Counted from the first letter of the stretch, positions 52,417 to 62,207 are shown. The stretch: DNA of 64,000 bases from Catalimonadaceae bacterium JC749 (GCA_021730635.1 JAJNNC010000021.1:1-64000), one strand, 5' to 3'. Numbers and translations are program-made. Notes: generated by a model not told the origin, from the sequence alone.

Positions 52417-52447
52417 AAAGTCTTCGGGTTATGCTGAAGACTTTTTT
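52417..52447 (+). terminator. Intrinsic terminator after rpmE2
   Basis: AAAGTCTTC (52417-52425) pairs with GAAGACTTT (52436-52444), 10-base loop, T-run to 52447. Confidence 0.88.
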
Positions 52448-52513
52448 GTTTGTTATCCGCATGCATAAGAAATTGTACAAAATACTTTAATTTTAGCAAG
52501 AGAAAAGTTTTTT

Positions 52514-53707
52514 ATGCAGTTTACTGATATCCACGGCCTTGAGGAAATAAAGAAAAGTCTGATCCAGGCAGCCAATGCTGATCATGTAGCGCATGCCCAG
52601 TTGTTTGTGGGTCCTGAAGGAAGTGCTAACCTGGCAATGGCCCTGGCTTTTGCTACCTATCTGAATAGTGAGAGCCGGAAGTCTGATGGTTCCTGCGGCA
52701 CAGATCCCGCTACCGAAAAGATGCGGAAGTATATCCACCCGGACCTGCATTTCGTTTTTCCCGTTAGTGCCACCAAAAATATCAGTGGTAAAGAGGTGGT
52801 AAGCGACAGCTATATCAAAGAATGGCGGACGTTTATCACTGAAAACCCTTATGGCAGCGTAGCCGATTGGAGCGCCTGTTTCGGAGGAGAAAACAAACAA
52901 TTGAATATTTCCAAGGAAGAAAGCCGCAATATCATCAGAAAGCTGAGTCTGAAAGCTTTTGAAGGCTCCTACAAAATCGTCCTGCTCTGGATGCCTGAGT
53001 ATCTACACCCGGCGGCGGCCAATGGCATCCTGAAAATACTGGAAGAACCCCCTGCAAAGACCATCTTTTTGCTGGTAGCGCATGATATAGAAAAGCTACT
53101 GCCTACCATTGTCTCTCGTACACAGATCGTAGACGTACGGGCTTTCAGCGATGCAGAGATCGTACAGATACTGACTGATCGGGAAGGGAGGGGGAGGGTT
53201 ACGGAGGAACAATATGTACAATTCAGGCAGGTAGCGACCCTGGCCGATGGAAATCTGAATCAGGCACTACGCTTACTGGGAGAAGTAGAAGAAGATAGCC
53301 ACCAACTATTCAGGCAATGGATGCGTCTTTGTTATGTAAGAGATTACACAAAGTTGGTCAACCTCACAGAAGACTTTCAAAAGATAGGCAAGGAAGCTCA
53401 GAAAAGCCTGTTGCACTATGGCCTCAGCATGCTCCGGGAAACATTGGTAATGCAAACAGTGAATGCACTACAGGAAACCCATGTGGAAGATATCATTCCT
53501 GTGGAAAAGGCGCTCATTCGGCTGCAGGGAGACGAGCTGTCTTTTGTGGCTAATTTCAGTAAAGTCGTAAATTTTGAAAAAATAGAAAAGATGAGTCAAC
53601 TGCTCAATGAAGGTTATTATCATTTGGAGAGAAATGCTAATCCGAAAATACTGTTCTTGGATATTTCTCTGAAAATAGCACATATGGTCAGAAAAGAGGG
53701 AAGATGA
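52514..53707 (+). CDS. holB: DNA polymerase III delta-prime-type clamp-loader subunit
   Basis: 397 residues of clamp-loader AAA+ architecture: N-terminal F-T-D-I-H-G-L-E-E-I-K-K-S-L-I-Q-A-A, degenerate P-loop VGPEGSANLAMALAFATYL, DLHFVFPV, and the SRC-type sensor I-V-S-R-T-Q-I-V preceded by NGILKILEEPPAKTIFLLVAHD. The Walker A Lys is missing (GPEGSAN), as expected for delta-prime, which does not bind ATP. A Bacteroidota-type insert (~95-130) is present. Overlaps hemC by 4 bases. Confidence 0.9.
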   Translation: MQFTDIHGLEEIKKSLIQAANADHVAHAQLFVGPEGSANLAMALAFATYLNSESRKSDGSCGTDPATEKMRKYIHPDLHFVFPVSATKNISGKEVVSDSYIKEWRTFITENPYGSVADWSACFGGENKQLNISKEESRNIIRKLSLKAFEGSYKIVLLWMPEYLHPAAANGILKILEEPPAKTIFLLVAHDIEKLLPTIVSRTQIVDVRAFSDAEIVQILTDREGRGRVTEEQYVQFRQVATLADGNLNQALRLLGEVEEDSHQLFRQWMRLCYVRDYTKLVNLTEDFQKIGKEAQKSLLHYGLSMLRETLVMQTVNALQETHVEDIIPVEKALIRLQGDELSFVANFSKVVNFEKIEKMSQLLNEGYYHLERNANPKILFLDISLKIAHMVRKEGR

Positions 53708-54642
53708 CAAAGATAAAAATAGGAACCCGGGGTAGCCAACTGGCGCTCTGGCAAACCCATTACGTCGCTCATTTGTTAGAACAAGGTGGTTTTGAAACAG
53801 AAATTATCAAGATTGACACCAGAGGCGACAAAAAACAGGATGTTACCATCGCTGAGATAGGGACACGGGGCGTATTTACGGAAGAAATAGAGCATCAGTT
53901 AAAGTTGGGAACTATTGATATTGCTGTCCACAGTGCCAAGGATATGCAATCGGAATTGCCAGCTGCGTTTGCGCTGATCGCTTTTACCGAAAGGGAAAAA
54001 GAGCACGATGTAATGGTGAGTTTACGAACTGATATTGACCTGGAGGATAAAGAACAAACGTGGGTCATAGGCACCTCTTCTGCCCGTCGTAAGGCGCTGT
54101 TAAAACATTATTACCCTCAGGTAAAAGTAGTGGAAATGCGTGGCAACCTGCAAACACGTATGGCCAAAATGGAAGCTGGCGCTTGCGATGCCATGCTCCT
54201 GGCGTATGCAGGCGTTCACCGGATGCATTATACCAATAAGATTGTAAAAGAGTTTTCTACCCGGCAGTTTATTCCTGCCGTTGGGCAGGGTAGTATCGCA
54301 GTGGAGGCATTGAGGAGCCTGCCAGAGGAAAAAAGGGAGAAAATTTATCAGCTGGTTAATCATCCGGATACCGAAGCGCGCCTGCTGGCCGAGCGTGCTT
54401 TTTTAAGAACCCTGCGAGGTGGCTGCAGTATCCCTGTTTTTGCTTTAGCACAGAGGGAGCACGACAAGCTGACTATAAGGGGCGGGGTCATTAGCTTAGA
54501 TGGATGTAATATAGTGCAGGATTTTGTAAGTGGAAATCTACAGGATGCCGTTAACTTAGGAGAAAAATTAGCGCAGCGCATCTTAGAAAAAGGGGGCAGG
54601 ATAATCCTGGAAGAAATAAAGAAAACAACGAAATATTCATAA
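53704..54642 (+). CDS. hemC: Hydroxymethylbilane synthase (porphobilinogen deaminase)
   Basis: 312 residues; joins four porphobilinogens in haem synthesis. K-I-G-T-R-G-S-Q-L-A-L-W-Q, F-T-E-E-I-E, D-I-A-V-H-S-A-K-D-M-Q, G-T-S-S-A-R-R, R-G-N-L-Q-T-R, and the dipyrromethane-cofactor Cys in L-R-G-G-C-S-I-P. All catalytic arginines appear present. Translationally coupled to holB (ATGA); no other haem gene is adjacent. Confidence 0.96.
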   Translation: MTKIKIGTRGSQLALWQTHYVAHLLEQGGFETEIIKIDTRGDKKQDVTIAEIGTRGVFTEEIEHQLKLGTIDIAVHSAKDMQSELPAAFALIAFTEREKEHDVMVSLRTDIDLEDKEQTWVIGTSSARRKALLKHYYPQVKVVEMRGNLQTRMAKMEAGACDAMLLAYAGVHRMHYTNKIVKEFSTRQFIPAVGQGSIAVEALRSLPEEKREKIYQLVNHPDTEARLLAERAFLRTLRGGCSIPVFALAQREHDKLTIRGGVISLDGCNIVQDFVSGNLQDAVNLGEKLAQRILEKGGRIILEEIKKTTKYS

Positions 54643-54662
54643 TAAACGGTATTTTTTCATTT

Positions 54663-55508
54663 ATGCTGAAACGTATTCTTTTTCCTCTGTTTTTATCAGT
54701 GAGCTGTATGATAGGCGCTTGTTCTACAGAAAAAGACTACCTGGTAACCATTCATACCCGTTTTGGAGACATGCAGGCTATCTTATATGATGCGACGCCC
54801 AAACACAAGGATAATTTTATCAGGCTGGCAGAAGAAGGGCTGTACGACAGTACCCTGTTTCACCGTATCATTCGGGATTTTATGATTCAGGGGGGAGACA
54901 TAAGTACGAAACCTTCTGTGAGGGAAGAAGATATAGTAGACTATACCATACCCGCAGAATTTGTGGACTCACTGTTTCATCAGAAAGGTGCCTTAGCGGC
55001 TGCGCGCCAGGGTGATCAGATCAACCCTGAAAAGGCTTCCAGCGGCTCTCAATTTTATATTGTGCAAGGCACTACTTTTTCTAGAGAACAACTGACTACC
55101 GATATGGATCAGTTGGGCAAAGGGATACAAACCCTCATCCAGAATGATAATCGGTATGCTAACCTGGAACAGGAACTGATGAACTTATACAACCAGGGCG
55201 ATTTTGAAGCCTATAACCAGCGGATTCTTGAGCTGAAACCCATTGTAGAAGATGCGCTGAACATAGAAGTAGACAAAAAGTATCCTGAAGAAAGACTACA
55301 AACGTATACCACCCTGGGAGGGGTGCCTCACTTGGACGATACGTATACGGTTTTTGGTCAGGTGGTAGAAGGGATGTCTGTGATAGATTCTATTGCTGCG
55401 CAACCGACTGGCCCGGCCGACAAACCTATACAAGACATTTATATGACAGTAGAAGTAGAAGAGGTTTCTAAAAAAGAGATTACAAAAAGGTATGGAATTC
55501 GTTATTAA
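54663..55508 (+). CDS. Cyclophilin-type peptidyl-prolyl isomerase lipoprotein
   Basis: 281 residues. Lipoprotein signal with lipobox I-G-A-C (~Cys 20). Cyclophilin core: M-Q-A-I-L-Y-D-A-T-P-K-H-K-D-N-F-I-R-L, L-F-H-R-I-I-R-D-F-M-I-Q-G-G-D, A-S-S-G-S-Q-F-Y-I-V-Q-G, and V-F-G-Q-V-V-E-G-M-S-V-I-D-S-I. A helical insert of ~85 residues (EQLTTDMDQLGKGIQTL...VDKKYPEER) interrupts the fold, as in many Bacteroidota homologues. Helps fold proteins in the periplasm. Follows hemC by 20 bases. Confidence 0.9.
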   Translation: MLKRILFPLFLSVSCMIGACSTEKDYLVTIHTRFGDMQAILYDATPKHKDNFIRLAEEGLYDSTLFHRIIRDFMIQGGDISTKPSVREEDIVDYTIPAEFVDSLFHQKGALAAARQGDQINPEKASSGSQFYIVQGTTFSREQLTTDMDQLGKGIQTLIQNDNRYANLEQELMNLYNQGDFEAYNQRILELKPIVEDALNIEVDKKYPEERLQTYTTLGGVPHLDDTYTVFGQVVEGMSVIDSIAAQPTGPADKPIQDIYMTVEVEEVSKKEITKRYGIRY

Positions 55509-55568
55509 TTCTTTTTGAATAGGATACGGATTTGTATATTATATATTAAAATTTAATATCATTTGACT

Positions 55569-56489
55569 ATGAAAGTGCTGATCACAGGTGCCAACGGCCT
55601 TCTGGGACAAAAATTAGTTAATTTATTAACCACTAAACCTCATATTGAAGTGGTGGCTACTTCCAGAGGTCCCAATCAGATTGCCTGTGATGCGGCTACT
55701 TATACTTACCGCAAACTAGACATTACCCAGTTAGATCAGGTAAACAGAGTCATCAGCCAGGAAAAGCCTGATGTCATTATTCATACCGCTGCCCTGACCC
55801 ATGTAGATCAGTGTGAGGAGGATCAGGAAACCTGCTGGCTGCTCAATGTACAGTCTGTGCAACATATGATTCAGGCTGCCGAAAAATATGGCTCTTTTTT
55901 TATTCATCTTTCTACAGATTTTATTTTCTCAGGAAAAAAAGGACCACTCCATGAAGAGGATGAGCCTATGCCGGTCAATTTCTACGGGCAGTCCAAATTA
56001 GAAGCAGAAAGGCTGGTGATGAAAAGTAAACTGCCTTATGCTATCGTGCGCACAGTGTTGGTGTATGGAGTCACACCTCATATGAGTCGGTCCAATATCA
56101 TCTTATGGGTCAAGGAAAGTCTGGAGCAGCATAAAAAGATACAGGTAGTAGATGACCAGTACCGTACGCCTACTTTGGCCGAAGACCTGGCCATGGGGTG
56201 CTACCTGATCGCAGAGAAAAGAGCACAGGGAATTTTTCATATTTCCGGCGAAGAGATGATGACACCCTACCAAATGGCGCTGGCTACGGCAGCGTTTTTT
56301 CAGCTGGATGCCAAACTCATTACCCGCACCAATTCCAATCGTTTCAAACAAGCGGCCAGGCGACCTCCCAAAACAGGATTTATCATAGACAAAGCACGTA
56401 AAATGTTAAACTATCATCCCCACTCCTTCAAAGAAGGTATACAGATCGTTAGTGAACAATTGAATTCTTTGAAGAATATGCTTATTTAA
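55569..56489 (+). CDS. dTDP-4-dehydrorhamnose reductase-family SDR
   Basis: 306 residues from the ATG at 55569 (a TTG at 55563 is in frame). NAD(P) motif G-A-N-G-L-L-G-Q near residue 8, D-V-I-I-H-T-A-A-L-T-H-V-D-Q-C-E-E-D, S-T-D-F-I-F-S-G-K-K-G-P, and catalytic Y-G-Q-S-K. RmlD-like extended SDR; in the RfbD family it reduces dTDP-4-dehydrorhamnose, but no rmlABC genes are adjacent, so the substrate is open. Confidence 0.85.
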   Translation: MKVLITGANGLLGQKLVNLLTTKPHIEVVATSRGPNQIACDAATYTYRKLDITQLDQVNRVISQEKPDVIIHTAALTHVDQCEEDQETCWLLNVQSVQHMIQAAEKYGSFFIHLSTDFIFSGKKGPLHEEDEPMPVNFYGQSKLEAERLVMKSKLPYAIVRTVLVYGVTPHMSRSNIILWVKESLEQHKKIQVVDDQYRTPTLAEDLAMGCYLIAEKRAQGIFHISGEEMMTPYQMALATAAFFQLDAKLITRTNSNRFKQAARRPPKTGFIIDKARKMLNYHPHSFKEGIQIVSEQLNSLKNMLI

Positions 56490-56695
56490 AAACCGTCTCA
56501 TCAGTTGTTGTAAAACGGCCTTTTATTTTTCAATAGCAGTACTCTGTAGTAAGTGACGTTGGTAGATTGGCGCATAATCTCTTCTATTTCAGATAAATGC
56601 GGAAAACTGCTAGGAAATTTTCCTTTTATTTAAGAAAGATGTTGTATATTTTGGCCTTGTTACCAAAATAAATAGATTGACTTACATCAAAGTTT

Positions 56696-58222
56696 ATGCG
56701 TAAGAGTGCCTTATTGTCTTTTTTACTGCTGATGATTACCCATCTTCAGGGCTTTGCACAGGCCGCGGAAGAAAGAAGTGTGGATGAAATTATTGACAGC
56801 CTTTTTGCCCCTCTGGCTAATATTATCAGTGATGTTATCTTTTTTCCCTTATTTACCATCAATGCTGTAGAAGTACCCTTTATTGTTTTCTGGCTGATCA
56901 CGGCAGCTATCATCTTTACTATCTATCTGAATTTTGTCAATATCCGGGGCTTCAGACATGCACTCGACATTGTCAAGGGAAAGTATACACATGAGGGAGA
57001 CCCTGGTGAGATTACTCACTTCCAGGCACTCACAGCGGCCCTTTCCGGTACAGTAGGGTTGGGGAATATTGCCGGTGTGGCAGTGGCTATTTCTGTGGGA
57101 GGGCCTGGCGCTACTTTCTGGATGATTATTTTTGGCTTGTTTGGGATGACTGCCAAATTTGTGGAATGTGCGCTGGCCGTACGGTTCAGAGATGTACACG
57201 CAGATGGTAGCGTTTCCGGAGGGCCTATGTATTATCTGAGAAAAGGGCTGGCACAGAAAGGGTGGGGTAGAGCTGGAATTTTTCTGGCAGCACTCTTTTC
57301 CTTTATGGCCATATTCGCCTCTTTTGGAGGAGGAAACATGTTTCAGGTCAATCAGGCTGCCCAGCAGTTTGTTAATATTTCCGGTGGAAGCGATTCTTTC
57401 TTTGGTCAGCATACCTGGGTCTTTGGCGTTATCATCGCTTTGCTGGTAGGGTTGGTCATTATTGGTGGTATCAAGAGCATTGCTCAGGTAACAGAGAAGA
57501 TTGTGCCTTTCATGTGCGGTATTTATTTAATCTCGGCCATTGTTGTCATCATCACAAATATCGGGCAGGTGCCCGATGCTTTTGCTGCTATCCTAGACGG
57601 TGCTATCAACGGAAAAGCTGCCGCAGGTGGCATCATAGGTACCTTGGTGTGGGGATTAAGAAGAGCTACCTTTTCTAACGAAGCAGGCGTAGGATCTGCC
57701 GCTATTGCCCACTCCGCCGTCAAGACCAGCGAGCCTGTGACTGAAGGATTTGTGGCCTCTCTGGAGCCTTTTGTAGATACGGTGATCGTATGTACCATGA
57801 CCGCCCTGGTCATCGTGATCTCCGGAGCCTATCATGATGAGACCATACAGGATGGTATCGCTCTGACCTCCACTGCCTTTGCTACGGTGATAGATTGGTT
57901 TCCCTTCCTGTTGGCAATCGCCGTCATTTTATTTGCTTTTTCTACTTTAATTTCCTGGTCTTACTACGGTTTAAAAGCATGGACTTACCTGTTAGGAGAA
58001 AGCAATGCGGCTGTATTTAGTTATAAACTAATTTACTGCGGCTTCGTCGTCGTAGGCGCTTCAGCGAACTTGGGAAGTGTACTGGCTTTTTCTGATGCCG
58101 TGTTGCTGGGTATGTCTTTGCCCAACCTGATAGGCTGTTACGTATTGGTACCCATCGTCAAAAGAGATATGCAATCTTTTATTAACCGTATCAAGAAGGG
58201 AAAGATTGAGGTTTATAAATAA
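56696..58222 (+). CDS. Alanine or glycine:cation symporter (AGCS family) with N-terminal signal-like extension
   Basis: 508 residues. AGCS signatures: F-Q-A-L-T-A-A-L-S-G-T-V-G-L-G-N-I-A-G-V-A, GGPGATFWMIIFGLFGMTAKFVECALAV, SGGPMYYL, and R-R-A-T-F-S-N-E-A-G-V-G-S-A. Takes up alanine/glycine with Na+. A ~22-residue hydrophobic leader ending F-A-Q-A precedes the usual start, as seen in Bacteroidota members; whether it is cleaved is unknown. Its stop overlaps the stop of the convergent WG-repeat gene by 10 bases. Confidence 0.93.
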   Translation: MRKSALLSFLLLMITHLQGFAQAAEERSVDEIIDSLFAPLANIISDVIFFPLFTINAVEVPFIVFWLITAAIIFTIYLNFVNIRGFRHALDIVKGKYTHEGDPGEITHFQALTAALSGTVGLGNIAGVAVAISVGGPGATFWMIIFGLFGMTAKFVECALAVRFRDVHADGSVSGGPMYYLRKGLAQKGWGRAGIFLAALFSFMAIFASFGGGNMFQVNQAAQQFVNISGGSDSFFGQHTWVFGVIIALLVGLVIIGGIKSIAQVTEKIVPFMCGIYLISAIVVIITNIGQVPDAFAAILDGAINGKAAAGGIIGTLVWGLRRATFSNEAGVGSAAIAHSAVKTSEPVTEGFVASLEPFVDTVIVCTMTALVIVISGAYHDETIQDGIALTSTAFATVIDWFPFLLAIAVILFAFSTLISWSYYGLKAWTYLLGESNAAVFSYKLIYCGFVVVGASANLGSVLAFSDAVLLGMSLPNLIGCYVLVPIVKRDMQSFINRIKKGKIEVYK

Positions 58223-61077
58223 CCTTCATCGCAGTAGATCATATCATACTGGTCGGCAGTCAGGGCCTGTCTTTTGATCATCTCGCCGGAAGCGTTGAGG
58301 TATAACATAATATACAGATCCGCTTCCGCTATATATTTCTCAGTCAGAAAAAGTTGATCCTTCCCATGCTGCACCAACAACACCTCATCATAAGTAGCAG
58401 GAATGAAGGCCCCTCTTTTGTTGCTCATGATCCCATAGGCTTGATCTTTGTATATTTTGAGCAACTGTTCCTGGCTGGAGTCTGACTCTAATACTTCAAA
58501 GTCACTGATACCTTCCATTAAAATTTTGTCTTCTTCCGGTGTCTGAGCAGGAGCTGTCAACCAGTATAATTGCCATTGATCTTCACTTTTGACCAGGGCC
58601 GTTGAGTCATTCCAATATTGTATCTCATCAAAAGTGAAGGAGGTCAGGTTTTCATTGGCCTGATTAATGATGCCATATTTCCCTTTCTTTCTGGCAATAA
58701 ACAAAGTGTGGGAAGTACTGTCTGCGGTAGTAGTTACAGAACCGTAGCGTTGCGCGACGGCTTCATAAGCAGGCTTGATCAATGTTTGGGTAGGATGATA
58801 ATACAAGCCGAACTGCTGGTCGTGAAAGATGGCCAGCATTCCTTCTTTATAATTACCAATACTTTGGTAACTCACCGGTACCAGGGTTTCTCCCTTTTGA
58901 TTGACCAGTCCTTTCTTTCCTTTCCTTTCTATACTGAAAAGGGTAGAGTCATAGGCTGTAATATCATCGAAGCTGGCAGCAAATAAACTTTCTCCCAGAT
59001 GGTTTACGACCTGTTTTTTGTCTTCTTTGATGATAAGCAAATACTCATTCTGTCTGCCAGTAAAATCTGGAGCCGATGCCTTAAATAACCTGAATTGTAT
59101 CTCCTTCCTGCCAGAAAAGCGTTCGAAAGTGAGTTGCTTCTGGTTGGAAAAATAAGCGGTGACGCTATCTTTCTGGAATAGCAGCGCCAGGTTCTCACTT
59201 AAAATCTTTACAGAGTCGTACAACTGATGCGGACTGTCTGTGGTAAAGTTAAAAAAGGCAAACCCATTTCTGCCTTGCAGTGCCAGCCAGTTTTGATTAT
59301 AATAAGCCTTTTGGTATTCCTGTGGTAGCTCATGCTGCCGGCTGTTATACAGAAAGTAGGCAGTTTGCCTGCTATTGATCAGGCTATCGTTCTTTACAGA
59401 CTGTTTTATCGTCTCCTTTTTCAGCAGCCACTGATGCTGATGGTTGATTCTACGAATGATGTTGTATTTTCCGGCAGGAACTTCTGTTTCCAGGCGCTCA
59501 TTGAGCACGGTCTCATACTCATTCCTGTAGGCAATCAGATATTCTTGATCGATGAGAGCGACTTCATCATATAAAAAGGAAAGTTCCAGAGGAACCTGGT
59601 TGGCTTTCCGGATAAGACTCTCCCGGTTGGTCACAGCCAGCTTTCCTTCTTTTTCGATCACGATAAAAGCATTATAGTCTTCAATATCGTCATAGAGCGG
59701 TTCTAAAAGGGTTGTACCATTGAAAGCCATCAGACCCCAAAGGCCTTTGACCTGAAATTTAACAAACTGGGCAGGAGACTGTGCCTGTGCCGAAGCGGGA
59801 GAAGAAACAAAGGCAATGGTGTCTATCCGCTCATATGATTCCGGCATCACGACATGGCCGGCTTTCTGCTGGAGAATATATCCGTCAGGGGCTGCCTGCA
59901 CCAGTAGCAATCCGTTTCCCGCATCAGTAATAAAACCAGAGGTGAAAGGTCCGGAGGCCATATTAGGCAAATCGTCCTGCTGAAGGATGGCTGTGGTTTT
60001 TCCGGTTTTGGTGAGCAATATATGTTGTAAATGGCTACCTTTGATGGTAGCCACATAAATATAATCTTCAGGTACCCCTTCACATAAATACCGAGCGGCA
60101 ATGAGAGGGTATTGCGGCGCAATCACCTGGGTGCCCTGGCTGTCTATAAATCCGTAGCGGTCGTTTTCTAACACAGGCATTAACAGCATATTTTCAGCCT
60201 CTATAATCTGTCGGAGGGAATCGGCAAAAGGTAGATTGGGAAAATCCGACAGAAAATGCTGTGCCTCATGGCGGGTCTTGTAAAGATGGAACAGCAGGTC
60301 TACAGCCAGTCGGGCGTAAGGGCTTTCAGGAAATTGTCTGGCAAAAGAGGCATAACTCAGCAGATCATTACCAGCTGTACTGATCTTCAGGATTTGCTCT
60401 TCGGCGTTGCTACGATAAGGAGAATTCGGAAATGCTTTCAGAAAATTCAGATAACTTTCCAGGTTACCCCCCTTGGTTTTTTCGCGAAATACCAAAGTGT
60501 TATAGCGCTCCTGGGCGGCATCAAATTGCTCGGCATCCGGATAGGTTTCCATAAAACTTTTGTAGGCTTGATAAGTATCCTTTTGTTTGGCCGCCTGGTA
60601 AGCCAACTGGTTTCTCCGGCGGATGGCTTCTGCGAACTGAGGAGCCTTACCGGTATGTTCATCAATAAAGGTTTGGTAAGCCTCCACAGTATGTAGGTCA
60701 GCAGCTTCTGCAAAGGCCAGGCTATCCGTCCGCAACCTTTGTTGCAGCAGGCTGACACTATCCAACTGCATTTGTTTGGCCAGTTTCTGTTGCATTTTCA
60801 CTTCGGCCTGCTCATAGTCAGCCATAGCCAGCAGGATATGGGCATAAGAAGAGTCGACCTGGTAATACTGATAAGCAGTGTCAGCAAATAAGAGTGAATA
60901 CACATAGTGCGCTGCCGGATTGAGACTGTCTTTCAACAGGCTTTTATCCAGCATCAGCTGTGCCTTTTCATATTTCCCTTTCTGCATCAGCTTTAAGGCT
61001 TGCCTGCTGCTTTGGCAGGAAAAAGTAACAATAGCCAGGCAGACCATCCACCACGGTAAGACGTAAAATTTATTCAT
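58213..61077 (-). CDS. WG-repeat lipoprotein
   Basis: 954 residues from the ATG at 61077 (an upstream ATG at 61113 is in frame). Lipobox-like V-T-F-S-C with Cys ~21. Residues ~25-290 are helical, TPR-like (GKYEKAQLMLDKSLLKD; YQTFIDEHTG; YKSFMETYPDAEQF). From ~295 on there are WG/KWG-type beta repeats: R-Y-G-F-I-D-S-Q-G, L-W-G-L-M-A-F-N-G, G-K-K-G-L-V-N-Q-K-G-E, K-Y-G-I-I-N-Q, A-Y-G-I-M-S-N-K-R-G. Probably a surface or periplasmic protein-binding lipoprotein. No enzymatic motif. Confidence 0.82.
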   Translation of the reverse strand: MNKFYVLPWWMVCLAIVTFSCQSSRQALKLMQKGKYEKAQLMLDKSLLKDSLNPAAHYVYSLLFADTAYQYYQVDSSYAHILLAMADYEQAEVKMQQKLAKQMQLDSVSLLQQRLRTDSLAFAEAADLHTVEAYQTFIDEHTGKAPQFAEAIRRRNQLAYQAAKQKDTYQAYKSFMETYPDAEQFDAAQERYNTLVFREKTKGGNLESYLNFLKAFPNSPYRSNAEEQILKISTAGNDLLSYASFARQFPESPYARLAVDLLFHLYKTRHEAQHFLSDFPNLPFADSLRQIIEAENMLLMPVLENDRYGFIDSQGTQVIAPQYPLIAARYLCEGVPEDYIYVATIKGSHLQHILLTKTGKTTAILQQDDLPNMASGPFTSGFITDAGNGLLLVQAAPDGYILQQKAGHVVMPESYERIDTIAFVSSPASAQAQSPAQFVKFQVKGLWGLMAFNGTTLLEPLYDDIEDYNAFIVIEKEGKLAVTNRESLIRKANQVPLELSFLYDEVALIDQEYLIAYRNEYETVLNERLETEVPAGKYNIIRRINHQHQWLLKKETIKQSVKNDSLINSRQTAYFLYNSRQHELPQEYQKAYYNQNWLALQGRNGFAFFNFTTDSPHQLYDSVKILSENLALLFQKDSVTAYFSNQKQLTFERFSGRKEIQFRLFKASAPDFTGRQNEYLLIIKEDKKQVVNHLGESLFAASFDDITAYDSTLFSIERKGKKGLVNQKGETLVPVSYQSIGNYKEGMLAIFHDQQFGLYYHPTQTLIKPAYEAVAQRYGSVTTTADSTSHTLFIARKKGKYGIINQANENLTSFTFDEIQYWNDSTALVKSEDQWQLYWLTAPAQTPEEDKILMEGISDFEVLESDSSQEQLLKIYKDQAYGIMSNKRGAFIPATYDEVLLVQHGKDQLFLTEKYIAEADLYIMLYLNASGEMIKRQALTADQYDMIYCDEGYL

Positions 61078-61204
61078 GAGCGCATTCTCTCCATTCACCA
61101 TGTTCTGATACAAAAGCAGTGCAAAATGATGAACACAAAAGATTTTTCAATAGGATTGACCGATAATTTTTTATTCGGTGTAATAATTTCTTTAAAAAAA
61201 TAGT

Positions 61205-61238
61205 AAAAAAAAAGCAGGCTGAATCTTGATCAGCCTGC
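61205..61238 (-). terminator. Intrinsic terminator after the stress-protein gene
   Basis: GCAGGCTGA (61214-61222) pairs with TCAGCCTGC (61230-61238), 7-base loop; the A9 tract at 61205-61213 gives a U9 run on the minus strand. Confidence 0.9.
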
Positions 61239-61262
61239 CGGACTTATTCAGAAATGAAACGG

Positions 61263-61928
61263 TTAATCTTGTCGGTTGAGTAGTTCTTTTTCTGCCCGGT
61301 ACCAGTTAGCTTCTGCATCTTCGCTACCTGCCTGGTAGATGTCATAAGCGCGGGATGCTATTTCTTCGTGGGTAATATTTTTATGAGGAGCCTCCAGGGC
61401 ATCCAATTTGTTTTCAATAAAAGCAGCATCTTCTTTGGTATGAGGATGAACCCCTAAGATCAACCCTCCCTGCTGCAAGACAGAGGCGTAATGTTCTGCT
61501 TTTTCTTCAGAAGTGCCGGCACCCACCAAAGAGCCAATGAGACCACCTGTAATCCCTCCGGCTCCGGCTCCAGCCAATCCACCAGCAATCGGGCCTGCTA
61601 CCAGAAGGCCTAAACCGGGTACTACCAGGGTACTGCCCACCGCCGCGACAGCGCCTACAATGGCACCTAAAGTACCGCCAATGGCGGAACCCACACCGCT
61701 GCCCTCTATCGTTTTATGACCCCGGTACTCATCCTGTGCCTTTATCTTTTCTTCAAAATGTTGTTGCATTACTTCATCCGACATAATAATCGTAATTTCC
61801 TCATCCTGATAACCCATAGAGTGCAGCACATTGACAATGGCTTCAGCTTTATCCCGATTAGTAAAAGTAGCTATCACCAGTTCCGTCTGATCGGTACGGT
61901 TAGCTGGTTTTTTTTTCGTTTTTTTCAT
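61263..61928 (-). CDS. Glycine-zipper stress protein with DUF2934-like tail
   Basis: 221 residues from the ATG at 61928 (open frame to 61973). Residues ~12-65 resemble the general-stress 17M/YflT-like fold (VIATFTNRDKAEAIVNVLHSMGYQDEEITIIMS). Residues ~75-150 are a glycine-zipper membrane-insertable region (GSAIGGTLGAIVGAVAAVGSTL; GPIAGGLAGAGAGGITGGLIGSL). The C-terminal ~30 residues (HEEIASRAYDIYQAGSEDAEANWYRAEKEL) match the small DUF2934 domain. A three-module combination, likely membrane or envelope stress related. Confidence 0.75.
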   Translation of the reverse strand: MKKTKKKPANRTDQTELVIATFTNRDKAEAIVNVLHSMGYQDEEITIIMSDEVMQQHFEEKIKAQDEYRGHKTIEGSGVGSAIGGTLGAIVGAVAAVGSTLVVPGLGLLVAGPIAGGLAGAGAGGITGGLIGSLVGAGTSEEKAEHYASVLQQGGLILGVHPHTKEDAAFIENKLDALEAPHKNITHEEIASRAYDIYQAGSEDAEANWYRAEKELLNRQD

Positions 61929-62077
61929 AGTAAAAAAAGTGTGAACGAACAAAAAATTAAACGAACTAAGCAAATAACGACACTCATTAGAGATAGTTTT
62001 AAAAGTTTGACGATTATACGATCCGGAATGATCAGACCAATAATTTTACTACTTTTCAATCTTCTTGGTAGAAGGTC

Positions 62078-62107
62078 TTGAAATAAGAAAAGAAAAGGTT
62101 AACTTTG
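62078..62107 (+). promoter_or_regulatory. Bacteroidota-type promoter for tRNA-Pro
   Basis: TTG at 62078-62080, 19 bases, TAACTTTG at 62100-62107. The mature tRNA starts 27 bases further on. Confidence 0.75.
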
Positions 62108-62133
62108 CCTTTCCAAATTCAAACCAGGAGATT

Positions 62134-62207
62134 CGGGGTGTAGCGCAGCCTGGTAGCGTACTTGCATGGGGTGCAAGGGGTCGCTGGTTCGAATCCAGTC
62201 ACCCCGA
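62134..62207 (+). tRNA. tRNA-Pro (anticodon GGG)
   Basis: 74 bases. Acceptor CGGGGTG/CACCCCG with discriminator A; D-arm AGCGCAGCCTGGTAGCGT; anticodon stem CTTGC/GCAAG with loop ATGGGGT, so anticodon GGG at 62168-62170; T-arm CTGGTTCGAATCCAG. No CCA is encoded. Confidence 0.95.
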
